Assembly (NCBI RefSeq): GCF_009936235.1
Contig: NZ_AP022314.1
Span: 3,100,001-3,164,000, forward strand
Reading direction: 5' to 3'
Length of the DNA stretch: 64,000 bases
Source: Mycobacterium xenopi
GTDB taxonomy: Bacteria > Actinomycetota > Actinomycetes > Mycobacteriales > Mycobacteriaceae
The position numbers and the translations under genes are program-made. Numbering within the stretch: position 1 is the stretch's first letter; every line of letters begins with the position of its first letter. The notes under the pieces are model-generated. The model worked only from the letters and a program-made list of their open reading frames with translations. It had not been told where the DNA came from and ran no database searches. Shown here piece by piece: positions 43,226-51,736 of this stretch.

Positions 43226-43756
43226 TCAGTCGTGCCAGCCCTGCCGCTGGGGATAGGCGACGTTGATGCCCAGCAGCACCGACATGTGCACCGCAACAAA
43301 GGCTCCCGCGAAGGCGAACGCGAACGTCGCAGGGGCGAAGTCCCACCGGCCCGTCACCGCGGTCAGCCCGGGCAGGCTGGCCGCGCGGCTCGCGAAGTAC
43401 AGCACGACAACGACGACCGAGACCAGATCGCCGACAAACCAGCCCAGCTGTGGCGCGCGAGGCTTGAGGGCAAGCCACATCGCGCCGGCTGCCACCACGC
43501 AGGCAGCGATCGTCACGGCGCAGTAGACCACGAAATACCGCGGCAGCGCCTCGTGCGTGGCCATGACGTACGCGTGCGAGACGGCGATGCCCAACAGCAG
43601 CAGACCGCCCAGCCCGGTTACCGTGCGCGGCAGGTCGAACGCCACATAGCCATTGAGGCGAAGCCATCGATACAGCCGGCTGCGCCGCCACGTATGGACA
43701 ATCATGTTGGCGAGAGGAACCACGGCGGCTACGTACCCCGCGGCGCCGCTCGGCAA
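43226..43756 (-). CDS. Small integral membrane protein
   Basis: A 176-residue protein with about five hydrophobic helices (VTGLGGLLLLGIAVSHAYV, VVYCAVTIAACVVAAGAMW, LVSVVVVVLYFAS and a C-terminal pair). The TTG start is 7 bases after the GH15 stop. It is 10 bases upstream of the b561-molybdopterin gene and may form a complex with it. Confidence 0.65.
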   Translation of the reverse strand: MPSGAAGYVAAVVPLANMIVHTWRRSRLYRWLRLNGYVAFDLPRTVTGLGGLLLLGIAVSHAYVMATHEALPRYFVVYCAVTIAACVVAAGAMWLALKPRAPQLGWFVGDLVSVVVVVLYFASRAASLPGLTAVTGRWDFAPATFAFAFAGAFVAVHMSVLLGINVAYPQRQGWHD

Positions 43757-43762
43757 ACGCGT

Positions 43763-45547
43763 CTATCCGGTGCCGACGCCGACCGGCGGACGGCATCCGT
43801 CGGCGAGTCGATGCGCCGTCTCGAACAACAGCGCATGCACGAACGCCTGGGGTAGGTTGCCGCGCAGCTGGCGTTGGGCCACGTCAAATTCCTCGGTGAG
43901 CAATCCGGGTGGGCCGCAGGCGGTGCGGTTGCGCTCGAACCATCGAGCGGCGGCCACGTGGTTGCCGTGCTGATGATCGGCCAGGGCCATCAGGAAGCCG
44001 CACAGGAGGAAAGCGCCTTCGGCTTGGCCGAGTGGCCGCTGGTCGGGCTGAAACCGGTACACGAAACCGTCGCGACCCAGATCGGCACGTACGGCCTCGA
44101 GTGTGGCCACCGCGCGCGGATCGCCGGTCGGGATCGGCCCGCGGATCGACGGCATCAACAGTGCCGCATCGATCCGCGGATCATCCGGTGCGCGTTGCCA
44201 TCTGCCACTCGGGTGTAGGCAGTCGGAATCGGCGTCGGTGACGAGCAGGTCAGCCAAGCGCTGCCACTCGGCACCCTGACGTGCGGGCGCCTGCTCAGCG
44301 ATGCGCCGCAGCCCGGCCGCGCAGATCAGCCGCGAATGGGCCCAGCGCCGATTGTCTATCTCCCAGATGCCGGCGTCGGGCTCGCGCCAACGCTCTCCGA
44401 TAGATCGCACCAGCGTTTCCGCCGCACGCCAGTGCGGGCTGTCCAGGCGGTCACACCTCGCGGCGGCCGCCAACAGCAGCAGCGCCTCGCCGAATGTGTC
44501 GAGCTGGAACTGCTCGGTCACCCAATTGCCGGTCTTGACATCGGCACCCGGATAACCCGGCAGGTCGAGCGGCTGTTCGCGCGGCGGTGGCTGGCCGATT
44601 ACGGAATACGCGGGCCGAAGTCGCGGCCCGTCGGCAAGAACGCGTTCGCTGACAAAGCGGACGGCGTCGTCGAGCAGCGGATAGCTGCCGGCCGCGGCGA
44701 CGGCCTGACCGGCGTAACACTGGTCGCGGATCCAGCAGTAGCGGTAGTCATAGTTTCGGCCTTGCTCAGCCCGTTCCGGCAACGACATCGTTGCCGCGGC
44801 CACCATCCCGCCGCCGCCGCTCGTCAAGCCGCGCAGCACTGCGTAGGCGGTCTGGGTGTCGAGATCGGCCAAGGTGCCCGAGAACGCGGGAACCGCGTTG
44901 GCCCAAGCCTGTTCGGTTTCTCGCCACGCGTCGTTGGGCCGCACGGCGGTTGTGGGCAACTCCTGGTCGGACACTTCTAGCACCAAGTCGAAGTCGTGTC
45001 CGGGCGCGACGTTCATGACCGCGTGCAGCGCGCCGTCGTCGCCGCGGTGGGCCTCGCCGGGGCCGGTCCACCGGAACCGGTGTCGTCCCGTCCGCCCGGT
45101 CCACACGCCATCGCTGTCGCACAGGTCGCGCATCGGCTCGACGCCGAAATCCGCGCGCAGGTCAAGGGTGACCCGCATCCGCATCGGCGCATCTAGCGCG
45201 ACGATGCGCCGCAACAGCACCGCGGTGTGCGGGTCGCCCGGAAATGCAAGTGCCTCACGGCATTCCACGATCCCGTCGGTGGTAACCCAGCGCGACCGCC
45301 AGATCAGCGACCGCTGTTCGTAGCGGCCGCCCCACACGAACCGCGGGTGATCCGGTGACACGGCGTAGACACCGCGCCCGCCCAGCAACGAACACAACAC
45401 CGCGGGGCTGTCCCAGCGGGGCAAGCACATCCAGCAGCAATCACCGCGCGGCCCGACGACAACTCCCCGTTCGCCGTCGGCGAGCAGTGCGTATTCCCGA
45501 AGCACGTGCGGCGCAAGCTCTTCGGCGAGTACTGGTTTTCCCTGCAT
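43763..45547 (-). CDS. Glycoside hydrolase family 15 protein (glucoamylase/trehalase-like)
   Basis: A 594-residue enzyme. The N-terminal beta-sandwich (GERGVVVGPRGDCCWMCLPR...) is followed by the (alpha/alpha)6 catalytic domain, with RNYDYRYCWIRDQCYAG and the catalytic region near GQAEGAFLLCGFL. Mycobacterial GH15 proteins include a trehalase, which is a possible activity here. ATG at 45547 is chosen as the first with homologous sequence (LAPHVLREYALLADGE). Confidence 0.87.
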   Translation of the reverse strand: MQGKPVLAEELAPHVLREYALLADGERGVVVGPRGDCCWMCLPRWDSPAVLCSLLGGRGVYAVSPDHPRFVWGGRYEQRSLIWRSRWVTTDGIVECREALAFPGDPHTAVLLRRIVALDAPMRMRVTLDLRADFGVEPMRDLCDSDGVWTGRTGRHRFRWTGPGEAHRGDDGALHAVMNVAPGHDFDLVLEVSDQELPTTAVRPNDAWRETEQAWANAVPAFSGTLADLDTQTAYAVLRGLTSGGGGMVAAATMSLPERAEQGRNYDYRYCWIRDQCYAGQAVAAAGSYPLLDDAVRFVSERVLADGPRLRPAYSVIGQPPPREQPLDLPGYPGADVKTGNWVTEQFQLDTFGEALLLLAAAARCDRLDSPHWRAAETLVRSIGERWREPDAGIWEIDNRRWAHSRLICAAGLRRIAEQAPARQGAEWQRLADLLVTDADSDCLHPSGRWQRAPDDPRIDAALLMPSIRGPIPTGDPRAVATLEAVRADLGRDGFVYRFQPDQRPLGQAEGAFLLCGFLMALADHQHGNHVAAARWFERNRTACGPPGLLTEEFDVAQRQLRGNLPQAFVHALLFETAHRLADGCRPPVGVGTG

Positions 45548-45624
45548 CGTCACCCTTCCGCTCGCCCCGCCTTGCAGGTGCAAAACCGGGCATACCCGGT
45601 TTGCGTTGCGGGTAGACACCGGGC

Positions 45625-46737
45625 ATGACTTCACGTGCCACCACCGCCGTTCCCGTCGAATCCGTGGAAGCCCGCGCCTACACGATTCCCACCGACGCAC
45701 CCGAGTCCGACGGCACATTGGCCTGGGACTCGACGACCCTCGTGCTGGTGACGGCACGCGCAGGCGACAAGGTCGGGACCGGGTACACCTATGCGGACAC
45801 ACCCGTCGTGACCGTGGTGCGATCGAAGTTGGCAGACGTTGTCACCGGTCGCGACGCCCTGCAACCGCCCGCCCGATGGGCTGAGATGCAGCACGCGGTG
45901 CGCAACCTGGGCAAGCCCGGAGTGGTGGCCGAAGCCATCTCCGCCGTCGACATCGCGCTGTGGGATCTGCGGGCCCGGCTACTGGACGAACCGCTGACGA
46001 TCGCGCTCGGCGCCGTCCACGACGCCACCCCGATCTACGGCAGCGGCGGATTCACCTCGTATGACAACGACACGCTGCGGGCCCAGCTATGTGGCTGGGT
46101 CGAGGCCGGGATCCCGCGAGTCAAGATGAAAGTGGGGCGCGACCCCGACGCCGACACCGCACGGGTGAGCGCGGCGCGGTGCGCGATCGGCGATGCCGCC
46201 GAGCTGTTCGTCGACGCCAACGGCGCCTACAGCCGCAAACAAGCGCTGCTGTGGGCGGGCCGCTTCGCCGAGTACGACGTGCGGTGGTTCGAAGAGCCGG
46301 TGAGTTCCGACGACCTCGACGGGCTGCATCAGTTGTGCGTGCAAGGCCCGGCGGGAATGGACGTCACTGCCGGTGAATATGGTTACCACTTACCGTATTT
46401 CCAGCAGATGCTCGATGCGGGCGCGGTGGACTGCCTGCAAGCCGACGTCACCCGCGCCCTCGGGATCACCGGGGTGCTCAAGGTCGGCGCGCTGTGCGAC
46501 GCCCGCAGCATGGACCTGTCGTTGCATTGTGCTCCGCAAATCAGCGCCCACACCGGCACGGCGGTGTGGCGCATGCGGCACTTGGAGTATTTCCATGACC
46601 ACGTCCGCATCGAAGGGATGGCCTTTGACGGCGCTTTGGCGCCGCAGCCAGGTGGCGTCCTGCGTCCGGACCGCAGCGCGCCGGGTCACGGACTGACCGT
46701 CAAGGAGGCAGACTTGGAGGGGTTCCGGGTGGTCTGA
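45625..46737 (+). CDS. Enolase-superfamily (mandelate racemase/muconate lactonising-like) enzyme
   Basis: A 370-residue enzyme. K167-M-K169 supplies the base pair of the family; D197, E223 or E224 and E251 are the metal ligands (FVDANGAY, WFEEPV, AGEYGY). The likely chemistry is acid-sugar dehydration or racemisation, but the substrate cannot be told. It is divergent from the GH15 gene with a 77-base gap. Confidence 0.87.
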   Translation: MTSRATTAVPVESVEARAYTIPTDAPESDGTLAWDSTTLVLVTARAGDKVGTGYTYADTPVVTVVRSKLADVVTGRDALQPPARWAEMQHAVRNLGKPGVVAEAISAVDIALWDLRARLLDEPLTIALGAVHDATPIYGSGGFTSYDNDTLRAQLCGWVEAGIPRVKMKVGRDPDADTARVSAARCAIGDAAELFVDANGAYSRKQALLWAGRFAEYDVRWFEEPVSSDDLDGLHQLCVQGPAGMDVTAGEYGYHLPYFQQMLDAGAVDCLQADVTRALGITGVLKVGALCDARSMDLSLHCAPQISAHTGTAVWRMRHLEYFHDHVRIEGMAFDGALAPQPGGVLRPDRSAPGHGLTVKEADLEGFRVV

Positions 46738-46898
46738 TCGCGGTGTTGTGGTCTGTGCGGGCGCGAAATTCACAGCTCCGACTTAATTAGCCGGTGTAAC
46801 GTCTTGCCCGGCTGGGACGAAGATGGTGTAGATCGCGGCCCGCGCGCGGTGTTCTCCTCCGATCAGACCGCGATGAGCCCAGGGACTTAGGAGGAGCG

Positions 46899-48641
46899 AT
46901 GGACGTCGTACTCGGGGTCTCGATGGCGCCGGAATCGGTTCGCATGGTGGTGGTCGAGGGCCAAAACGGCGACGGCGTGACCGTCGAAGAAGACAGTTTC
47001 GACACCGCCGCCGGCTTGGGCTTGGCAACCCTCGGCGCGTCCGAACAAGTAGTGGCGGCCATTCTCGGTACCCGCGAAGGCGCCGCCGAAGCCGGCCATC
47101 ATCTGCTGGCGACCGGCGTCACGTGGACCGACCAAGCCGAGGCCGCCTCGCTGCGCGACGCGCTGGCCGCCCACCAGGTCGAAAACGTCATGCTGGTGTC
47201 CGCCTTTCTGGCCGCGGCCGCGCTGGCGCAGACGGTCGGCAGCGCGATCGGCTACGAACACATCGCGATGCTTTTCGTCGAGCCCGATACGGCGACCTTG
47301 GCCGTGGTGGACTCCGCCGACGGTTCGATCACCGACGTGCGCCGCCAGTCTCTTACTCCGGGCGACGACCCTGGGCCCGGGTTGCTCTCGCTGGTCGCCG
47401 GTCTGGAAGCACTGCAGTCCCGGCCGGAGGGCTTGTTCGTGGTCGGCAGCGGCGTCGACGTCGCGGCGATCAAGCCGCGACTCGAAGCTGCGACGCCGCT
47501 TGCGGTCAGCGCACCCGAGGAGCCGGAGACGGCGCTGGCCCGCGGCGCGGCGCTGGCGTCGGCCAACGCGCCGCTGTTTGCGTCGTCGACCGCCGCTTTG
47601 GCCTACGCGCAGGATCCCGGCACCGGTGAGGTCGATCCGCTGGCTTACCTGGGTTTCGTGCAGGGTTCCTCGGATCCTTCGGCGGGTGATGGGGTTTTGG
47701 CTTACAGCGCCGCCGGTGAAGCCAACGAGGCAGCCGTCTCCGCCGACACCGGGCAGCGGCGTAGGCCGGTGTTGCTGGTCGGTAGCACGTTAGCGACGAT
47801 CGTTGTCGGAGGCGTTGTGGCGCTGGCGATTTCGTTGGCCATCAGCATACGGCCGACCGTCGCCTTGCGTCCCGAGCCCGCTCAAAGCCTCATCGTGCCG
47901 GCCCAGCAGCCACCCCCGCCGTCGGCCGCCCAGCCGCCCGCACCGCAACCGGAGCCGATGCACCAGGCGCCACCGGTTGTGCCCGCGGCAGGACCGCCGC
48001 CGGCCGTGAACCCCCCGGCCCCGCCGGAGCCCGTTCCGGTGGCCGCACCGGTGCCTGTAGCACCGGCGCCGCAGCCCGTTCCGGTGGCCGCACCGGTGCC
48101 TGTGCCAATCCCCGCCCCGATGCCAGTGCCCGCGCCGCCGCCGGCGCCTGTCCACATTACGGTTCCCGCGGCGCCGGTTCGCCTTCCGCCCCCGCAGCCG
48201 CCGGTACAGCTGCCGATCTCTGCTTCTCCCGTGCAAGCACCGCGGCCGCCGGTTCATGTGCCCACCCCGCCGGTGCTGGCGCCCGCTCCCACGCCGCCGG
48301 CTCACGTTCCGGAGACGCAGCCGCCGGTGCACATTCCGTCACCGCAGCCACCGGTTCACGTTCCGGAGCCACAGCCGCCGGTTCGCATTCCGGAGCCGCA
48401 GCCGCCGGTTGACCTTCCGTCACCGCAGCCGCCGGTGCGCATTCCAACGCCCGAGCCCCCGGCACGCGTGCCGGCTCCCGCACCGATCCATCTGCCCGCC
48501 CCCGAGCCACCAGCGTTCCCGGCCATGCCGGCTCCCGCAGCCCCACGAATCCCGACCATGCCGGCCCCGGCGATGCCTGCGGCACCTGCTGTCCCGGCTG
48601 TGCCGCGCTTCAACGTGCCGATGCCGGCATTTCACTTCTAA
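46899..48641 (+). CDS. DUF7159-type mycobacterial protein with Pro-rich repeat tail
   Basis: A 580-residue protein. The first 250 residues form an actin-like-ATPase-style domain seen in mycobacterial DUF7159 proteins (VVLGVSMAPESVRMVVVEG...). One membrane helix (VLLVGSTLATIVVGGVVAL) is followed by about 270 residues rich in proline, with 9-residue repeats of the form PPVxxPxPQ. The tail is probably outside the membrane in the cell wall. Start at 46899 follows AGGAGGAG. Confidence 0.82.
   Translation: MDVVLGVSMAPESVRMVVVEGQNGDGVTVEEDSFDTAAGLGLATLGASEQVVAAILGTREGAAEAGHHLLATGVTWTDQAEAASLRDALAAHQVENVMLVSAFLAAAALAQTVGSAIGYEHIAMLFVEPDTATLAVVDSADGSITDVRRQSLTPGDDPGPGLLSLVAGLEALQSRPEGLFVVGSGVDVAAIKPRLEAATPLAVSAPEEPETALARGAALASANAPLFASSTAALAYAQDPGTGEVDPLAYLGFVQGSSDPSAGDGVLAYSAAGEANEAAVSADTGQRRRPVLLVGSTLATIVVGGVVALAISLAISIRPTVALRPEPAQSLIVPAQQPPPPSAAQPPAPQPEPMHQAPPVVPAAGPPPAVNPPAPPEPVPVAAPVPVAPAPQPVPVAAPVPVPIPAPMPVPAPPPAPVHITVPAAPVRLPPPQPPVQLPISASPVQAPRPPVHVPTPPVLAPAPTPPAHVPETQPPVHIPSPQPPVHVPEPQPPVRIPEPQPPVDLPSPQPPVRIPTPEPPARVPAPAPIHLPAPEPPAFPAMPAPAAPRIPTMPAPAMPAAPAVPAVPRFNVPMPAFHF
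48294..48455 (+). repeat. 27-bp tandem repeat in the Pro-rich tail
   Basis: Six units of 27 bases begin at 48294, 48321, 48348, 48375, 48402 and 48429. Each encodes PPVxxPxPQ or a variant (for example PPVHIPSPQ, PPVHVPEPQ, PPVRIPEPQ). Because units are a multiple of three, copy number can change without breaking the frame. Confidence 0.8.
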
Positions 48642-48711
48642 TAACGGTGAACCAAAAGGCGATGCTGAGGGCCGCGGCCAGAACAACCGACGGTAAGCGC
48701 AAAGCACGAAG

Positions 48712-48783
48712 TGGTCCCGACTGGGATCGAACCAGCGACCTTCCGCGTGTGAGGCGGACGCTCTCCCGCTGAGCTACAGGACC
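48712..48783 (-). tRNA. tRNA-Val (anticodon CAC)
   Basis: Cloverleaf on the minus strand: acceptor GGTCCTG/CGGGACC with discriminator A, anticodon loop CTCACAC in a TCCGC/GCGGA stem, and T arm with GGTTCGATCC. No CCA is encoded. Confidence 0.93.
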
Positions 48784-48953
48784 GATGCCGCGGGCCAGAC
48801 GAGGTCGAAGGTTAGCACGTGACGGGCGACTTGAGAGAACGTGCTGTACGCGCCGCGGTGAGGTATACCCGAAGATGTCAAGAGATTTGTGCGGTCCTGC
48901 TCAAGTGGACTATCGTCGTGCTTCGCACCGGGCGACGATCTCGTCCGTTGCGC

Positions 48954-49026
48954 GCGGATGTAGCGCAGTTGGTAGCGCATCACCTTGCCAAGGTGAGGGT
49001 CGCGGGTTCGAATCCCGTCATCCGCT
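48954..49026 (+). tRNA. tRNA-Gly (anticodon GCC)
   Basis: Acceptor GCGGATG/CATCCGC with discriminator T, anticodon loop TTGCCAA in a TCACC/GGTGA stem, and T arm GGGTTCGAATCCC. Confidence 0.93.
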
Positions 49027-49050
49027 CGAAGGTGGTGGCGTTAACCCCGC

Positions 49051-49121
49051 GGTGGAGTGGCCGAGTGGTGAGGCAACGGCCTGCAAAGCCGTGCACACGG
49101 GTTCGATTCCCGTCTCCACCT
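49051..49121 (+). tRNA. tRNA-Cys (anticodon GCA)
   Basis: Acceptor GGTGGAG/CTCCACC with discriminator T as expected for tRNA-Cys, anticodon loop CTGCAAA in an ACGGC/GCCGT stem, T arm GGGTTCGATTCCC. Confidence 0.93.
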
Positions 49122-49138
49122 CTCTTTCTTCGGCCCGG

Positions 49139-49213
49139 GCGCGGTTAGCTCAGCGGGAGAGCGCTTCCCTGACACGGAAGAGGTCGCTGGTTCAATCCCA
49201 GTACCGCGCACCA
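49139..49213 (+). tRNA. tRNA-Val (anticodon GAC), attachment site of the integrated element
   Basis: Acceptor GCGCGGT/ACCGCGC, anticodon loop CTGACAC in a CTTCC/GGAAG stem, T arm CTGGTTCAATCCCAG, and an encoded CCA. The last 23 bases are part of the 35-bp attL repeat, so the element regenerates an intact tRNA. Confidence 0.94.
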
Positions 49214-49225
49214 GTATTTATGCAG
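49191..49225 (+). repeat. attL (35-bp core direct repeat)
   Basis: TTCAATCCCAGTACCGCGCA followed by CCAGTATTTATGCAG is identical to 60109-60143. Flanking bases differ on both sides, so 35 bp is the exact extent. It covers the tRNA-Val 3' end. Confidence 0.92.
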
Positions 49226-49226
49226 G

Positions 49227-49499
49227 TCAAGCGCAATTTGTCAGGGCTTGGCCGAAGGTCATGCCAAATACGTGCCAAACGGGGCTGAACGTCGGGCAGG
49301 TGTCGTCGTGCAGCATGTCGATGTGCTGGCGACCGTCGCGGTCGGTCCAGCGTTCGATATCGGAATTGCATTCGGGGCAACGCACCTCCAGGTGGGACAG
49401 AATCTCGGGGGCTCCGATGATGACCTGTCCGGTTATGACGGTGCGGTCGCGTCGTCTTGCTTCTGCGCGGACACGAGCCCGGCGTTGGGCGCGGTTCAC
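49227..49499 (-). CDS. Small zinc-knuckle protein at the left end of the element
   Basis: A 90-residue protein with VRCPECNSDIERW...HDDTC, a possible zinc site. The GTG at 49499 overlaps the stop of the upstream fragment (GTGA). Its 3' end runs across the arm-type site at 49262-49280 and stops one base from attL. Function unknown; it might be remnant coding next to the attachment site. Confidence 0.5.
   Translation of the reverse strand: MNRAQRRARVRAEARRRDRTVITGQVIIGAPEILSHLEVRCPECNSDIERWTDRDGRQHIDMLHDDTCPTFSPVWHVFGMTFGQALTNCA
49262..49280 (+). promoter_or_regulatory. Arm-type integrase site near attL
   Basis: TGCCAAATACGTGCCAAAC is identical to 59969-59987 near attR, and contains the word TGCCAAA twice. 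Together with the related pair at 59899-59919, it looks like the arm sites bound by the N-terminal domain of the tyrosine integrase. Confidence 0.65.
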
Positions 49500-49950
49500 G
49501 CCGCACCGCCTGCCGTTAGGCGGCATTCGGCGCATAGGCCGATGGCGATTGAGTCAGGATGCTCGAGCGCCGCGTCGCAGAATTGGCAGTGCTCGTCCAC
49601 AGTCGCGCCTGTCTCAGAATCTTGGCGCGACTGGCGCGACTGTGAATTGGGCGACGAAGGGCCATTGTGTTTCCGCACGTCATCGTCAGTTGCGCCAGTC
49701 GCGCCAGTCGCGCCAAGGTTTTCAGGCGTAGGAGTGCTGGCGTCACTGGCAGCATTGGCCAGTCGCCACCAAGTGACCCGCGGGAAGCCTCTACTTTCAA
49801 CCACCAGGCCAAGCGAATTGACGGCACGCTGCAATGTGCGTTCTTTGATGCCAGCTTTAGCGGCGTCAGCCTTGGCCGTCTTCGACGAGACTGCACCTTG
49901 CTCGGTCAGATAGTCCGCGAGCCAACGCTCGGCTTCCCCCTTTGCGCCGT
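49496..49950 (-). pseudogene. C-terminal fragment of a RepA/primase-type replication protein
   Basis: Leftward from about 49950 the frame reads EAERWLADYLTEQGAVSSKT...LQRAVNSLGLVVESR and VTWWRLANAA, a winged-helix C-terminal domain seen in phage and plasmid RepA-like ATPases. A linker with GATGATGATDDD and QSRQSRQD follows, then a CQFCDAAL...LCAECRL zinc knuckle. The frame remains open to 50026 but has no plausible start, and the ATPase domain is absent. It is probably a remnant. Confidence 0.6.
49623..49715. repeat. Iteron cluster A (word TGGCGCGAC)
   Basis: TGGCGCGAC occurs in tandem at 49623-49631 and 49632-49640. Its complement GTCGCGCCA is in tandem at 49698-49706 and 49707-49715, preceded by GTTGCGCCA at 49689-49697. 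The two sides give a 22-bp perfect inverted repeat (49621-49642 with 49696-49717). The cluster lies in the linker of the RepA-type fragment. Confidence 0.8.
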
Positions 49951-49973
49951 CGGTCGATGTCGCGGTGGGTCTC

Positions 49974-50288
49974 ATGGAGCGGATCGGGCCTCTCGCTGAG
50001 CGCATCGTGGCAGGATACGACCGCATCTGGGCCGGTAGCCGCTACCGTATGACGCTCACTGCTGACGCTGAGGCGGCGCGGCAGCAGATCGACGAGATCA
50101 TCTCCGAGTACGAGGACGATCCAGACGTGTGCGGGCGTCGCGTCCTCGGCCCTGAAACGGTTGATGACGGGCTGGACGTCGCCGAGTACATCGCACAGTG
50201 CGGGTGGGATGAGCGGGACGTTTACGTCGTTCCAGCCCTGTACGACGAGGCACGCTGTTGCTCAGCTAATCGCCGAGGGGCAAATTGA
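49974..50288 (+). CDS. Hypothetical protein, possibly a fragment
   Basis: A 104-residue frame starting MERIGPLAERIVAGYDRIW with acidic DEIISEYEDDPD and a coherent body up to VPALYDEAR. The last residues (CCSANRRGAN) lose coherence exactly where another frame becomes a winged-helix tail, so the gene is likely chopped at its 3' end. Confidence 0.4.
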   Translation: MERIGPLAERIVAGYDRIWAGSRYRMTLTADAEAARQQIDEIISEYEDDPDVCGRRVLGPETVDDGLDVAEYIAQCGWDERDVYVVPALYDEARCCSANRRGAN

Positions 50289-50331
50289 GGAGACGGCGGG
50301 CGACCGCGGAAGGGCGTACCGCCGGGTACAC
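50248..50331 (+). pseudogene. Winged-helix C-terminal fragment of a replication protein
   Basis: The frame reads RHAVAQLIAEGQIEETAGD and then RGRAYRRV, a helix-and-wing end typical of RepA-like C-termini, and leads straight into iteron cluster B. Nothing upstream in this frame belongs to such a protein, so it is a joined remnant. Confidence 0.5.
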
Positions 50332-50470
50332 GGGTACACGGACGGTACTGGCCACCAGGGGTATCCACCAGGTGGATGCCCGCCGGGTACACGGGTACAC
50401 GGACGGTACACCACCACCTACCTGCGGAAACAACCGTGTACCGAACCGTGTATCCGGTACACGGTTGTCA
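50321..50470. repeat. Iteron cluster B (word GGTACACGG)
   Basis: A 28-bp segment with GGGTACACGGGTACACGG and GACGGTAC is repeated exactly at 50321-50348 and 50382-50409. Inverted words follow in CCGTGTACCGAACCGTGTAT and then GGTACACGG near 50455. The words are present in direct and inverted orientation across about 150 bases. Confidence 0.75.
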
Positions 50471-50627
50471 CACACAGGGAGCGCCCCACCAGCGGAAACG
50501 CGACAGTCACCGGGCGAGCCGACCGAAAACACACCCGGCTCGCCGGAACGGTCGGCGCAAGCGCCAGCAAAGTCGAAGCCAATCGTTTAGGCGCCGAGGG
50601 TCTAAGCCAGGCTTATGTCCCCCACCG

Positions 50628-50657
50628 TCGGCGCAGCGGCGTAGTAAGCTGCGCCGA
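50628..50657. terminator. 10-bp stem-loop, repeated near 52.9 kb
   Basis: TCGGCGCAGC and GCTGCGCCGA form a perfect 10-bp stem around GGCGTAGTAA. A near-copy (CGCAGC GGCGTAGTA GCTGCG) is at 52901-52921. It lies 31 bases before the HicB-like start. It may act as a terminator for minus-strand transcripts or as a protein site. Confidence 0.5.
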
Positions 50658-50688
50658 TTCGACAGAGCGAGGATGCGAGCGAGGCGTG

Positions 50689-50961
50689 ATGACCGAATAC
50701 GAAATCGAGGTTGAGCGCGACGGCCGCTGGTGGATGATCCGCGTGCCCGAAATCGACCAACTCACCCAAGCCCGCCGCATCGACGAAATCGAGGATATGG
50801 CGCGCTCACTCATCGCCATCAGCACCGATCAGCCAATCAACGACATCACCGTACAAAACATCGCTACCGGTGGCCCGCTGCTGTCCGGCGGAATCGTTCA
50901 CCACTACCGGGCGCGCCGGAGTGGTGTTGGGCGGATTCTTCGCGCGGTTGCGCCAAGCTGA
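50689..50961 (+). CDS. HicB-like small protein
   Basis: A 90-residue protein. Residues 1-60 (YEIEVERDGRWWMIRVPEID...RIDEIEDMARSLIAI) match the HicB-type antitoxin/RNase-H-like fold common as solo genes in actinobacteria. The last 30 residues are not family-like, so the C-terminal DNA-binding part seems replaced. No HicA toxin is adjacent. Confidence 0.65.
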   Translation: MTEYEIEVERDGRWWMIRVPEIDQLTQARRIDEIEDMARSLIAISTDQPINDITVQNIATGGPLLSGGIVHHYRARRSGVGRILRAVAPS

Positions 50962-51014
50962 TCGCCGACGGCGGGCCGCCAACCCGGTGGCGTCAACAAC
51001 GTGGCTGGTCGTCG

Positions 51015-51191
51015 CTAGAACTTCCAGGTCAAGTAGTCGCCGCCGTGGCCGTATCGCTCGTTCCACGCCTGCCGGAAAGGACCCACCAGCGGCGGCTCGC
51101 GGAACTGGGCGGGGTTGTCGGAGAGCGCCACCAAGGTCTGCTGCGCCATCATCGTGTCCAGCCAATGCTGCTGCGCCGCACCGTAATCCAC
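51015..51191 (-). CDS. Small phage-type protein (58 residues)
   Basis: GTG at 51191 is preceded by GGGGGGAGGTGCGCA, a strong ribosome site. The product contains HWLDTMMAQQTLVALSDNPA, then PPLVGPFRQAWNERYGHGGD and ends with YLTWKF. Composition and codon use look like a real protein. It resembles small conserved phage-element proteins, but I cannot name a family. Confidence 0.6.
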   Translation of the reverse strand: MDYGAAQQHWLDTMMAQQTLVALSDNPAQFREPPLVGPFRQAWNERYGHGGDYLTWKF

Positions 51192-51391
51192 TGCGCACCT
51201 CCCCCCGGTTCCAGTGCATTGAAAGATTCATGCGTCATACTCCTTGTACGGTTGGGCGTGCCCGAGATGATCCCGTCCAGGTCCGGCCGCCGGACTTTTC
51301 GGTGACACCAACGAAAAGGGACGCGCGGGCCGTGGGCAGTTGGACTTGCGCGCGGCGGCCAGGCCCTCATCCGGCCCGACAGTTTCACGCG

Positions 51392-51498
51392 GTCCACCCG
51401 TCCACAGGTGTCCACCCGTCCGCAAACCGGCGATGACCAGCAAAAACCCGTGGACACTTCAGAATGTGGTGGACACTTCGACCCGTCCACCCGTCCAC
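51392..51498. repeat. Iteron cluster C (word GTCCAC)
   Basis: GTCCAC is at 51392, 51400, 51410, 51485 and 51493. The complement GTGGAC is at 51450 and 51469, each inside the 11-mer GTGGACACTTC. The 10-mer ACCCGTCCAC occurs at 51396, 51481 and 51489. A plus-strand frame here reads QQKPVDTSECGGHFDPSTRP and HEIAGQT, similar to the DUF3631 linker (RPQENKCPQETAGQ) at cluster E. Confidence 0.7.
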
Positions 51499-51736
51499 AC
51501 GAAATCGCAGGTCAAACGGTGTGTGAGGAGGGGTGGACCGCCCGGAAACGCGCCAACACCGGCGCGCCAGGCGTTCGCGAATCAACTGTCCGGGGCGGCG
51601 GGGCCGCGCGCGCCTTTCTGACGCGGACAGCGGCAGCGATCACACCGTTGCCGTACCGCACACCAGCGGCCCGCAGCGCATCCCTTACACGTCGGCGCGC
51701 CGGCCTCCGCGGCAACCCCCAGCTTCGACAAAAGTC

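Noticed and set aside
50689..50961. Complete HicAB toxin-antitoxin module
   Set aside because: Only the HicB-like half is seen; no HicA-like gene lies on either side and the C-terminus is atypical.
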